From a virus: a stretch of DNA of 26,147 nucleotides. The stretch is taken from the IMG/VR virus record IMGVR_UViG_3300005663_000183, positions 1-26,147 of that record, one strand, 5' to 3'. The notes below the pieces were generated by a model. It did not search any database. It was not told where the DNA came from and saw only the letters and a program-made list of their open reading frames with translations. Each line of letters starts with the position of its first letter. The stretch's first letter is position 1. Below, piece after piece: positions 6,744 to 13,821 of this stretch. The position numbers and the translations under genes are program-made.

Positions 6744-7217
6744 ATGGACTGGAACGAGTATTTTTTCGGTATTGCCGAGGCAGTGTCTCAGAAGTCGCAC
6801 TGTCTTTCACACAAGTTTGGGGCAATAGCTGTCCGAGACGGTCGGTTCGTGGTAGCTACGGGCTATAACGGGCCACCTGCAGGTTACCCACACTGTCCAG
6901 GTAGTGTTTGCCCCCGGCGGGTGGCTGGCTATAAGAGTGGTGAGGGTTTAGACATCTGCCCAGCGTCGCACGCTGAGAGGAATGTGCTTATCGAGGCCGC
7001 TCGTCTGGGTATCTCACTCTTAGGATGTAGGCTCTATACCACATCCCCATATCCTTGCCGGGAGTGTGCTAAGGAGATAGTTAATGCTGGGATACGCGAG
7101 GTATTGGTGATGATTGGTTATGAGTACCCTGATATCGGTTTGACGGGAGCTCAAGTACTGAATCGGTGTGGTGTGTCCGTAGTTGTTGTCGAGGGTAGCG
7201 AGAGGGATTCATCGTGA
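6744..7217 (+). CDS. dCMP/cytidine deaminase-family protein (ComEB-like)
   Basis: The protein has 157 aa, the usual size for phage dCMP deaminases. The zinc site is complete: HAE at residues 76-78 supplies the zinc ligand and the catalytic glutamate, and PCREC at 104-108 supplies two cysteine ligands. Extra Cys/His residues at 50, 51 and 56 match the second zinc site seen in some family members. The expected reaction is dCMP to dUMP plus ammonia, feeding thymidylate synthesis; the thymidylate-synthase-family gene is at 11969. The ribosome binding site (AGAGG, about 8 nt upstream) is modest. The stop overlaps the GTG start of the methyltransferase gene (GTGA). Confidence 0.88.
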   Translation: MDWNEYFFGIAEAVSQKSHCLSHKFGAIAVRDGRFVVATGYNGPPAGYPHCPGSVCPRRVAGYKSGEGLDICPASHAERNVLIEAARLGISLLGCRLYTTSPYPCRECAKEIVNAGIREVLVMIGYEYPDIGLTGAQVLNRCGVSVVVVEGSERDSS

Positions 7218-9763
7218 CAGCGATATTTCTACAAGGTGATGCCAGAGTGGTGCTTCAGGGGCTTCCCGCTGATTTATTCCATTGTGTTGTGACTTCCCCA
7301 CCCTATTTCGGGCTTCGGAAGTACGAGGGTGGGGAGGAAGTCTGGGATGGTGCCGCGGAGTGCGGACATGAGTGGGGCGAGGAAATGATTCGGCGTGACC
7401 GTGGGAGTGCCAAAGGTGCATCAGCAGTAGTTGGCAACCAACTCCGAGAGGTTAGTGGTGTCGAAACTAGGCAGGGTAATTTTTGTATCAAGTGCGGATC
7501 TTGGAGGGGTCAGCTTGGTAGCGAATCTGATCCCGGCCTGTATATCCAGCACTTGGTAGAGATTTGCCAAGAGGTTAAGCGAGTATTGCGTCCTGACGGG
7601 GTATTCTGGCTGTCTATTGGCGATTCGTGGGCGGGTTACTGGGGAGATAAGTATGCTCACAGGCCGTTTGGGAAGGATCGTAGTCCGGGACCCGGCACTC
7701 CTCCCAATAAGCGGAGTCTTGATTTCAGGAACGGTGGCGTTAAGCCTCTCGATATGATTCTTATCCCCTCTATGCTCGCTTTGGCTGCTCGTGATGATGG
7801 CTGGTATGTCCGGTCAATGGTGGTGTGGTGTTTGTCTGGAGGGACATACCTCTACACGCGGGCGCAAAAGGGTGATATGCCTATGATGATTCAGGATATG
7901 GTACGGCTAGACCCGAAAACGGTAAAATTGTGGAATGGGGAGAAATGGACGCAAGTGCTGGGTTGGTCAAAAGCAAACAGGGTTAGTGATGAGCTAGAGC
8001 TGGTACTGCGTAGCGGTGAGCGAATCAGCTGTAGTCCTAACCATAGGTTTCCGACTGAGCACGGGTTGCTGTCCGCTTCCAATATTAGCGTTGGCGATTG
8101 TCTGCTGTCTACTACTATTCCCGAACCTGTGTCGGTCAAGGATAGTTCACATATCGGACTAGATGCTGCTTGGTTAGCTGGATTGTATCTCGCGGAGGGT
8201 TCTAAGGCCGATGATACTATCCAAATAGCGGGTAATGTGTCTGATGAGGGACGTTGGGAAAGGATACAGTGTATTGTGGCGAGTTATGGCGGGGTTGCTA
8301 CTAGAACTATCAAGGGCAATAAGATGGATATCCGCATCTACGGCAAAGTTCTAAATGCCATTATCGCTGAGCTTGTGTCTGGTCACAATGCTAAGACTAA
8401 ATGTTTGGCTACTGTGTGTTGGCGGTACAGTAATGTGTTCCTGCGAGAATTACTGGATGGATACCTAAGTGGGGATGGTGGATGGGACGAGAAGAACCAA
8501 AGATGGAGATTGGGATTTGCGCGTAATTACAACTTAGAGCGGGATTTAAGGGTACTAGCATCGAGGTTAAGTTTTCATTTGGTTCTGAATTTATCCTATT
8601 CTAAGTGCCAGACTGGTACTTTCCCTTCCCATAAGGGGGAGATAAGATTCAGCAGAAATGGTCATCCTAACGAGAAGAATCCTTGTGAGGTTGTTGCTAT
8701 CCAGAAGTCCAGATGCCGAGAGGTGTATGATATCGGGGTTGAAGATGAGCCACATATTTATGCTCTTGCGTCTGGCGTGCTTACTCACAACTCTAAGAGC
8801 AACCCGATGCCCGAATCGGTGAATGGCTGGAGGTGGGAACATCATAAGGTGAAAGTTGAGAGTGCCCGTTCTTCTACTCAGCCTTCTTCTACCGTGATCG
8901 GTGATGGTCGCAGAGATAACTTTGGTGGGTTATCCAATACACTGGCTACTGTCTGGCAAGACTGCCTAGGTTGCTCTAAGTGCCGGTCCAACGACGGCTA
9001 CGTCCTCCGCAAAGGCTCGTGGCGACCTACCGATGCCCACGAGTATATCCTGATGCTTACCAAGACGAATCATTATTTCTGTGACCGGGAGGCGGTCTTG
9101 GAGCAGGGAGTGTATCCAGCTGGTGAGGCCCGGCAGGGAGGTGACGGTCACAAATCTTTGGGCGCGGGGAGCCGGACCACCGAGGGGCTGCATAATAAGG
9201 ACTGGATTGGCAACGGTGGTCGCAATCTCCGTTCCGTTTGGTCATTCCCAACCAAGCCGGGGAAGTTCAACCACTATGCCGCTTATCCCCCTCGGCTTGC
9301 CGAAATCTGTATCAAGTCTTCCACGTCCGAGAAAGGGTGTTGTCCGAAGTGTGGTGCGCCTTGGGCTAGAGTTATCGAGAAGGGTCTGACGGCGCATGAC
9401 GGAGATACTGGTAGTGGCTACGTTGAAGGCAGTACAGCGAACCGTCTTGCGTTGTTACGTCAGGCGGCACGGGAGTGGGGTGCGGAGTATGTCAACTCTG
9501 CCCAGTCTGTTAGCTGGCGACCGACTTGCACTTGCTCTGCCGGTGATCCCGTTTCCTGCCGGGTTCTCGACCCTTTCTCTGGTGCCGGCACTACCGCTCT
9601 TGTCGCCGAGCAGCTTGGGCTGGACTCAGTGTCCGTCGACACTAGCGCAGAATACATCCAACTCTCCAAAGACCGCCTTGCCGCCGACGAGCAGAAGCGA
9701 ATAGACGAGTTTATCAAGACGGCCAAGAGAAGTGCCAGGAAAAGCAGCGCAAATAACGTCTAG
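7214..9763 (+). CDS. site-specific DNA methyltransferase (N4-cytosine/N6-adenine type) containing an intein
   Basis: The precursor has 849 aa; the spliced enzyme would have about 528. The N-terminal part carries the catalytic TSPPY motif (residues 27-31), and the C-terminal part carries the SAM-binding DPFSGAGTT motif (786-794). This order places it in the beta-type amino-methyltransferases. The N-terminal extein has Cys91/Cys94, and the C-terminal extein has CCPKCGAP and other Cys pairs, likely zinc sites. An intein occupies residues 206-526, between VVW and SKSNPMPESV, inside a conserved block of the family. The start is GTG 7214, overlapping the deaminase stop. The target sequence and whether C or A is methylated cannot be read from this. 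A likely role is protection from host restriction. Confidence 0.88.
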   Translation: MTAIFLQGDARVVLQGLPADLFHCVVTSPPYFGLRKYEGGEEVWDGAAECGHEWGEEMIRRDRGSAKGASAVVGNQLREVSGVETRQGNFCIKCGSWRGQLGSESDPGLYIQHLVEICQEVKRVLRPDGVFWLSIGDSWAGYWGDKYAHRPFGKDRSPGPGTPPNKRSLDFRNGGVKPLDMILIPSMLALAARDDGWYVRSMVVWCLSGGTYLYTRAQKGDMPMMIQDMVRLDPKTVKLWNGEKWTQVLGWSKANRVSDELELVLRSGERISCSPNHRFPTEHGLLSASNISVGDCLLSTTIPEPVSVKDSSHIGLDAAWLAGLYLAEGSKADDTIQIAGNVSDEGRWERIQCIVASYGGVATRTIKGNKMDIRIYGKVLNAIIAELVSGHNAKTKCLATVCWRYSNVFLRELLDGYLSGDGGWDEKNQRWRLGFARNYNLERDLRVLASRLSFHLVLNLSYSKCQTGTFPSHKGEIRFSRNGHPNEKNPCEVVAIQKSRCREVYDIGVEDEPHIYALASGVLTHNSKSNPMPESVNGWRWEHHKVKVESARSSTQPSSTVIGDGRRDNFGGLSNTLATVWQDCLGCSKCRSNDGYVLRKGSWRPTDAHEYILMLTKTNHYFCDREAVLEQGVYPAGEARQGGDGHKSLGAGSRTTEGLHNKDWIGNGGRNLRSVWSFPTKPGKFNHYAAYPPRLAEICIKSSTSEKGCCPKCGAPWARVIEKGLTAHDGDTGSGYVEGSTANRLALLRQAAREWGAEYVNSAQSVSWRPTCTCSAGDPVSCRVLDPFSGAGTTALVAEQLGLDSVSVDTSAEYIQLSKDRLAADEQKRIDEFIKTAKRSARKSSANNV
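7829..8791 (+). mobile_element. intein with LAGLIDADG homing endonuclease
   Basis: This 321-residue in-frame insertion starts at Cys206 of the precursor (CLSGGTY) and ends with VLTHN (522-526) before Ser527, the classic class of splice junctions Cys...His-Asn/Ser. Block B is SCSPNHRF (272-279). Two LAGLIDADG-like helices are visible: WLAGLYLAEG at 320-329 and LLDGYLSGDG at 413-422, each with an acidic residue near the end. Block F is VYDIGVEDEPHIYAL. All splicing residues are present, so self-splicing and homing both look intact. The segment appears richer in A/T than the flanking extein, which fits lateral acquisition. Confidence 0.9.
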
Positions 9764-9767
9764 GGGC

Positions 9768-9796
9768 TTGACAAGTTAGTGCCTGTATGTTATGCT
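9768..9796 (+). promoter_or_regulatory. promoter of the RHH and DNA-binding protein operon
   Basis: TTGACA at 9768-9773 and TATGCT at 9791-9796 are spaced by 17 nt. The same -35, -10 and spacing, with AGTTAGT in the spacer, recur at 22694-22722. It lies 4 nt after the methyltransferase stop. About 75 nt of untranslated leader follow before the small gene at 9870. Confidence 0.62.
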
Positions 9797-9869
9797 TAAT
9801 CTTGACTGTCAGGAGTACCAAAAGTAACAAGAGCAAGGAGACAGGACTAAAGAGAAAGGAGGTAGAGAT

Positions 9870-10010
9870 GTGTACCATGTAGCTCTTGACCTTAGTCAGG
9901 AGCAGGTCAAGGATCTGAAGGTGCTGGCAGCGGCCAGCGGCATCTCAGTCTACAAGCTGGTAACCAGTCTGGTCGTAAAAGAAATCAGTAAGGAGGTATC
10001 TACAAAATAA
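9870..10010 (+). CDS. small ribbon-helix-helix-like DNA-binding protein
   Basis: This 46-aa protein starts with GTG at 9870, 7 nt after AAAGGAGG. It has a short beta-like strand (YHVALDLS, residues 2-9), a first helix to about residue 23, a turn at SGIS and a second helix to residue 40. This is the layout of MetJ/Arc-type ribbon-helix-helix proteins, which bind operators as dimers. Its stop and the next start overlap (TAATG), so it is coupled to the gene at 10010. As the first gene after the promoter at 9768, it may autoregulate. The family call rests on pattern only. Confidence 0.6.
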   Translation: MYHVALDLSQEQVKDLKVLAAASGISVYKLVTSLVVKEISKEVSTK

Positions 10011-10789
10011 TGACACCAGGAATATCACTTAAACCTAGTAGCTTTGTGGAAGGGGGAATAGTCCCCGTCGATCGGAACGTAACCTGGAAAGAGGCCCGGT
10101 TCAACCTTTTCGACTACGTGAAAAAGAGTGGTGAGAAGGTGGCGTCGACTGTGGCTCTGCGCGTCACGTTCGTTGAGGATGACGGCACGGAGAGCGAGCA
10201 GCAGTACTCGGTCGGGGACCCGGAGCGCTTCCAGCCCAGTGAGGACGGTAAGGAACTCGTCGCTGTCGGCGATGCTGTGGCCTTGAGCAAATCATCCAAC
10301 TATTACCTGCTGATGAATGCTCTGGTCAATGCCGGTTTCCCTGAGAACCGTCTTGGCGAGGACACCTCGGTTCTCGACGGCCTCTACACCTACAACATCG
10401 GTCTCCCGGAACCCAAGAGGTCGGGTCTGGCTCGACCCGCCGTTGCCGATGGCGAAACAGTCAGAGAGCGTGTCCTGAGCGTCCCCTCCCAGATACTCAA
10501 ACTTCCGTGGGATAAGAAGGGCGGTGCCAAGACATCCGCTAAGGCGAAGGCTAGTGAGACCGAGGCCACCGATGACGAGGTGATCGCTCGGGCGCTGAAA
10601 TTCGTGGCTGACGCATTGGGCGAGGATGAATCGATTATCCGCAAGGATCTGGCGGTGAAGGTGTTCAAGGATCTGGCCAAGGATCCGATGAAGGATGCCG
10701 TTGCCGGCCTCATCTTCAAGGATGAGTTTCAGGTGCAGCTACTCGCCGCAGGTTATACCTTGGACGGCGAGACGATCAGCAAGAGCTAG
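10010..10789 (+). CDS. hypothetical protein, candidate phage single-stranded DNA-binding or recombination accessory protein
   Basis: This 259-aa soluble protein has no family I can name. Residues about 20-150 look beta-rich, with a mid-region of charged turns. A low-complexity Lys/Ala/Ser/Glu linker at about 170-190 follows, then a C-terminal helical domain (191-259) ending in a strand-turn segment. A beta domain followed by a flexible linker and a small C-terminal helical domain is common in phage DNA-binding accessory proteins. The operon also contains the RHH-like protein, and a Sak4-like ATPase lies at 13010. Codon choice is more C/G-ending than in nearby genes, suggesting good expression. 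The function is an inference. Confidence 0.5.
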   Translation: MTPGISLKPSSFVEGGIVPVDRNVTWKEARFNLFDYVKKSGEKVASTVALRVTFVEDDGTESEQQYSVGDPERFQPSEDGKELVAVGDAVALSKSSNYYLLMNALVNAGFPENRLGEDTSVLDGLYTYNIGLPEPKRSGLARPAVADGETVRERVLSVPSQILKLPWDKKGGAKTSAKAKASETEATDDEVIARALKFVADALGEDESIIRKDLAVKVFKDLAKDPMKDAVAGLIFKDEFQVQLLAAGYTLDGETISKS

Positions 10790-10794
10790 CATCC

Positions 10795-11468
10795 TGACCG
10801 GGAAGGTAATCACACAATAGAATAATTCTCTGGTAGGGGCTCATAGACTTCGAGAGCTATGGGTCCCAGCGAGAGAGTCATTTGGGGTAAGGAGACAACT
10901 GAATAGGGATAGCTTGCTAGTGTACATTGAAAGCTATCGGTAGTTGCCTAGGCAAGTGTGAAGTCTAACCGAGCTAGCAAGCACTCGCTGGATAGGTATT
11001 CGCCTTAGTGTCGACCCACTTTGCCGAAGCCATGGTATCCGGGAAGCGGACAGGAGTACCCATGGTGTCCAGCGAGAGGTCAGCCACCCATTCTCCGAGG
11101 GTGAGCCGAGCGATATCGGAGCGGTAGAGAGGCTCAACAGGCTGACCAATGGGGGAGTGCGTTCCGTGGCCAGGATACTGAACTCATGGCGTTCACCCCC
11201 GCCTCCGTGACGGAAGGTAGGAGGCATTAGATCTGGAGCCGGGCGGGATGATGGTAATCTGCAAGCCACAGGTTGCAGTCGTAAAGCCTGAGAACCCGAG
11301 AGACAGGACACCACACCTGCCTGGCTCCTTCAAACAGAATAGTGGAGGCTACGACTGGGGCGATACGGCGTGAGGGCGCGAAATTGGTAACTGAGCCGCC
11401 TGTTAAGCGAAGGAGGCAGATGCTTTTGATAGGGAAGCCCTCCGGGGTAGCGCTACCCCGCCCGGTCA
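10795..11468 (+). ncRNA. large structured noncoding RNA candidate, about 674 nt
   Basis: This gap in a packed genome holds no convincing gene; the minus-strand frames at 10934-11314 and 11227-11469 are low-complexity and lack ribosome binding sites. It is closed end to end by TGACCGGG (10795-10802) with CCCGGTCA (11461-11468). Internal helices include 10836-10846/10857-10867 (11 bp), 10912-10920/10974-10982 (9 bp) enclosing 10937-10943/10965-10972, 10984-10994/11066-11076 (11 bp), 11078-11085/11140-11147 (8 bp), 11201-11206/11220-11225, 11235-11247/11316-11328 (13 bp), 11259-11264/11273-11278 and an 18-nt palindrome at 11443-11460. Five G.U pairs in these helices would be mismatches on the other strand, so the RNA is read rightward. 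The size and phage setting recall GOLLD and ROOL RNAs, but I cannot assign a class. Confidence 0.72.
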
Positions 11469-11490
11469 TCCAAGTAAAGGAGGGACTGTT

Positions 11491-11682
11491 ATGTCGAATA
11501 TGCCGTGCGAGTGCATAAGGTTACTGGCTGCAAGTGGGTATGTTCAGCCCAATCTCTTAGTACCCGGCCAGTACTTCCTTTATCCAATAGTGCTGAATCC
11601 TCGAACGCAGAGGCAGACTGTGGGTAAGAAACCGGTTCGAGCTGAGTACTGCCCACAGTGCGGCGTGGTGTTAGGAGAGTAA
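11491..11682 (+). CDS. small cysteine-containing protein
   Basis: The protein has 63 aa. Cys6 and Cys8 (CEC) near the start and CPQCG at 54-58 near the end can form one zinc site, bringing the termini together. AAAGGAGGG lies upstream of ATG 11491, just after the closing helix of the structured RNA, so RNA folding could affect its translation. Function is unknown. Confidence 0.62.
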   Translation: MSNMPCECIRLLAASGYVQPNLLVPGQYFLYPIVLNPRTQRQTVGKKPVRAEYCPQCGVVLGE

Positions 11683-11685
11683 GAG

Positions 11686-11994
11686 GTGAGCGAGTCCTTT
11701 AGTTTTGCCGAGCATTCTGTTGGACACCAGTCTCCTGAGCAGACGCTCCTGATATTGACCTACGAGCTTGGCAAGCTCATCGAGTACAATCACAAAGCTC
11801 GTATTTACGGCGAGACAGCCTATTACTCAGACGCTAATCAGCAGAAGGAAATGTCTGACCTGATATCGATGGCTCGATATTATTGTGAGATGAAGGGTTG
11901 GGATTTCTCGGCCTTGACGCAGTATGGCGAAGAATGTTATTTAGAGCGAATGGAGGATATACGGAAACATGGACTTAGTTCAGGTAGAAGCTAG
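11686..11994 (+). CDS. MazG-like protein with degenerate metal site
   Basis: The protein has 102 aa. Its all-helical pattern resembles MazG-type nucleoside triphosphate pyrophosphohydrolases, which hydrolyse non-canonical or excess NTPs. The first signature, normally EExxE, is reduced to YELGKLIE around Glu27, while the second, EMSD at 55-58, keeps the ExxD spacing. The loss of acidic residues may mean low or altered activity. The start is GTG 11686, with GGAGA 7 nt upstream, directly after the preceding stop. It overlaps the thymidylate-synthase-family gene by 26 nt, a fitting neighbour in nucleotide metabolism. The fold call is moderate. Confidence 0.45.
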   Translation: MSESFSFAEHSVGHQSPEQTLLILTYELGKLIEYNHKARIYGETAYYSDANQQKEMSDLISMARYYCEMKGWDFSALTQYGEECYLERMEDIRKHGLSSGRS

Positions 11995-12631
11995 AGACTT
12001 GCCCGAGGCGTGGTATCTCTGTATCCGTGAGTGTATGGACAGAGGTCATATTTATACTATTGACAGAGGGAGTCACCAAGGGCGGCAGCGCAAGGAAATC
12101 GAGAGCATTACTCTCTTGGTGAAGTTCCCGGGATCCCGACCTATCGTGCCAGTCGTCGCACCGGGAGTACCACCGCCTTCTACTCAAGAATACGTTGAGC
12201 AGTACCTTCCCTACTTGCTGACTGGCCACAAGCAGGTTGGTGAGCAGTATACCTACGGTGAGGATATAGAGCACCAGCTCCCCGAGCTTATCCGGATGTA
12301 CCGTGAAGACGGCTTTGGCACGAACCAGGCATGCCTTGCTGTGGGCAACAAAGAGTCTATTTTCTTGCCGGATCCGCAGTGTCTTCGAGTGATAGATACA
12401 CGGGTTCGCAATAACAAGCTGGATTTCTACGTTTACTTCCGCTCTTGGGATTTATGGGCAGGACTTCCGTCGAACTTAGCGGCTATCCAGATTCTCAAGG
12501 AGTACATAGCCAGTGAAATTGGAGCAGAGGATGGTGAGCTGGTCGCCTACAGCAAAGGTCTCCACCTTTATGATCACCATTGGGATGTAGCAAATATAGC
12601 GTTGCATAGGAATACCTTGAGGGAGGGGTAG
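11969..12631 (+). CDS. thymidylate-synthase-family protein
   Basis: This 220-aa protein matches the ThyA/dCMP-hydroxymethylase family, closest in outline to the short archaeal forms. The catalytic cysteine is Cys138 in DPQCLR. The signature RSWD (158-161) and GLPSNLA (165-171) keep the arginine, aspartate and Asn169. That asparagine corresponds to the residue that selects dUMP rather than dCMP in ThyA. HLYDHHW (199-205) matches the nucleotide-binding HxY segment. Expected products are dTMP, or 5-hydroxymethyl-dUMP if it is the phage hydroxymethylase variant; I cannot decide. The ribosome binding site (GGAGG at 11952-11956) is distant (12 nt). It works after dCMP deaminase. Confidence 0.83.
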   Translation: MDLVQVEARDLPEAWYLCIRECMDRGHIYTIDRGSHQGRQRKEIESITLLVKFPGSRPIVPVVAPGVPPPSTQEYVEQYLPYLLTGHKQVGEQYTYGEDIEHQLPELIRMYREDGFGTNQACLAVGNKESIFLPDPQCLRVIDTRVRNNKLDFYVYFRSWDLWAGLPSNLAAIQILKEYIASEIGAEDGELVAYSKGLHLYDHHWDVANIALHRNTLREG

Positions 12632-12636
12632 CAAAG

Positions 12637-12786
12637 ATGGCTGAAGGTGACAAAGCTAAGGCGTATCAGGATGCGTGGAATAAGCTCAAGAGTGAAGTCC
12701 TGGATGAGAAGACCAGCTGGGGCAAGGAGGAACTCAAGAAGCGGATGGATGTGGTGCTAATCGAGTGTATGGGGGAATATCTATGA
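12637..12786 (+). CDS. small charged helical protein, function unknown
   Basis: This 49-aa protein is rich in Lys and Glu and probably mostly helical. GGGAGGGG lies about 9 nt upstream of ATG 12637. Its stop overlaps the next start (ATGA at 12783-12786), a strong sign that both are translated. No family is recognised. Confidence 0.55.
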   Translation: MAEGDKAKAYQDAWNKLKSEVLDEKTSWGKEELKKRMDVVLIECMGEYL

Positions 12787-13007
12787 GCAAGAAGCCCCGG
12801 ATGTTTCATCAGGGTGAGCAGTATGTGCTTATCGAGGAGCTTGTCAAAGACTATGTGAGCTTTAGTGGCTCTCACTATGTTTACTAGAATCACAAGGTAA
12901 TGCATATCAACTTCGTGGCGGCAATGCGGCTCAGCAATCTCGTCTGGGCAGTGAACCGCGGCGTACTGTGCAGAGCGATTAGAAATACTGAGGAGGTAAC
13001 CAAGTAG
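12783..13007 (+). pseudogene. small gene with an in-frame amber codon at 12885-12887
   Basis: From ATG 12783 a 34-aa frame ends at TAG 12885-12887, directly after SGSHYVY. The same frame then continues open for 39 codons (NHKVMHINF ... EEVTK) to TAG 13005-13007. The joined product of about 74 aa reads as one coherent protein, and a single base change (AAG to TAG) would explain the break. Alternatives are amber readthrough, a sequencing error, or re-initiation at ATG 12900 after AAGG. Other genes here use TAG as a normal stop, so general recoding is unlikely. Function is unknown. Confidence 0.5.
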
Positions 13008-13009
13008 AA

Positions 13010-13789
13010 ATGCCAGCAACAACAGCACCAACAGCAACGCTAGCCGAACTCAAGACGCTAGGATTCAGTAACGAGGTAGCGGAGCAACCGAGACGTCTCG
13101 TAGTTTCTGTGTCTGGCAGAGACGGGACGGGGAAATCCCATTTCCTGTTCACTGCTCCCGAGCCGGTATTCCTGTTCAATATCGATATCGGTACGGAGGG
13201 AGTGCTGGAGAAGTTCCAGGTATCGGGTAGAGATATCTATGTCTATGACGTCCGTGTGCCTAAAGGAGCGAGTCAAACGGTCTACCAGACGATGTGGGGT
13301 GAGGTCAAGGAGAGGGTAGCGAAAGTTTATCGGTACAATGAGGGGACACTTGGGATGGACACTGCCACCGAAGGGTACGAGTTGGCCCGTCTAGCCCACC
13401 TAGGTAAATTGACCCAGGTGTTGCCACACCACTATGTTGAGGTGAAATCGGAGTGGCGTGAGCTCATGCGATTGGCTTATGACTCTCGGATGTCCACAAT
13501 CCTGGTTCAAAAGGTCAAGCCCATATACATTAACAATAACCGTACCAAGGACTACGAGATTGCCGGATTCGACGAAACTCCGTATATGGTGCAGCTGGCT
13601 TTAACAACATTCCGCGGTCAGGACGCAGAGGGTAATGTCCAGTTCGGGTACACCGTAGACAAGTGTCGGCGCAGAGCATCGTTAATGGGTCAAGAGTTTC
13701 GCACTGTGCTTCCGATTACCGACGAAGCGGATCTAAGAGTAGATCCCGTGGTTAACTTCGACTTCTTGCTCGGGCTGGTACACGATTAG
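13010..13789 (+). CDS. phage RecA/AAA-fold ATPase, Sak4-like
   Basis: This 259-aa protein has Walker A GRDGTGKS at residues 36-43. A Walker-B-like TLGMDTATE segment carries Asp117, and a later strand (STILVQKVK, 162-170) resembles the sensor strand of the family. The arrangement fits the phage AAA_24 / Sak4 group, single-strand annealing or recombination ATPases related to RecA/RadA cores. The expected role is recombination and replication restart with a DNA-binding partner, possibly the protein at 10010. AGGAGG lies 13 nt before the ATG, unusually far, and no nearer start exists in frame. The ATPase call is confident; the Sak4 label is less so. Confidence 0.72.
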   Translation: MPATTAPTATLAELKTLGFSNEVAEQPRRLVVSVSGRDGTGKSHFLFTAPEPVFLFNIDIGTEGVLEKFQVSGRDIYVYDVRVPKGASQTVYQTMWGEVKERVAKVYRYNEGTLGMDTATEGYELARLAHLGKLTQVLPHHYVEVKSEWRELMRLAYDSRMSTILVQKVKPIYINNNRTKDYEIAGFDETPYMVQLALTTFRGQDAEGNVQFGYTVDKCRRRASLMGQEFRTVLPITDEADLRVDPVVNFDFLLGLVHD

Positions 13790-13821
13790 AGACACAGAGA
13801 AATAAAGGGAGGTTATCGGTA

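Noticed and set aside
11443-11460. Intrinsic terminator at the 18-nt palindrome
   Set aside because: No T-run follows; the sequence continues into the closing helix of the RNA and then a ribosome binding site.
10795-11468. Group I or group II intron, tmRNA or RNase P RNA
   Set aside because: The region lies between complete genes rather than inside one, and I could not find a domain V hairpin, tmRNA tag or RNase P signature; a covariance search should still be run.
10934-11469. Minus-strand frames of 126 and 80 codons in the large gap
   Set aside because: Low-complexity Ser/Leu/Pro/Arg composition, no ribosome binding sites, and the DNA is better explained by base-paired RNA helices.
12783-13007. 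Genome-wide recoding of TAG
   Set aside because: Many well-placed genes here end in TAG at natural positions with a new gene starting directly after, so TAG is a normal stop.
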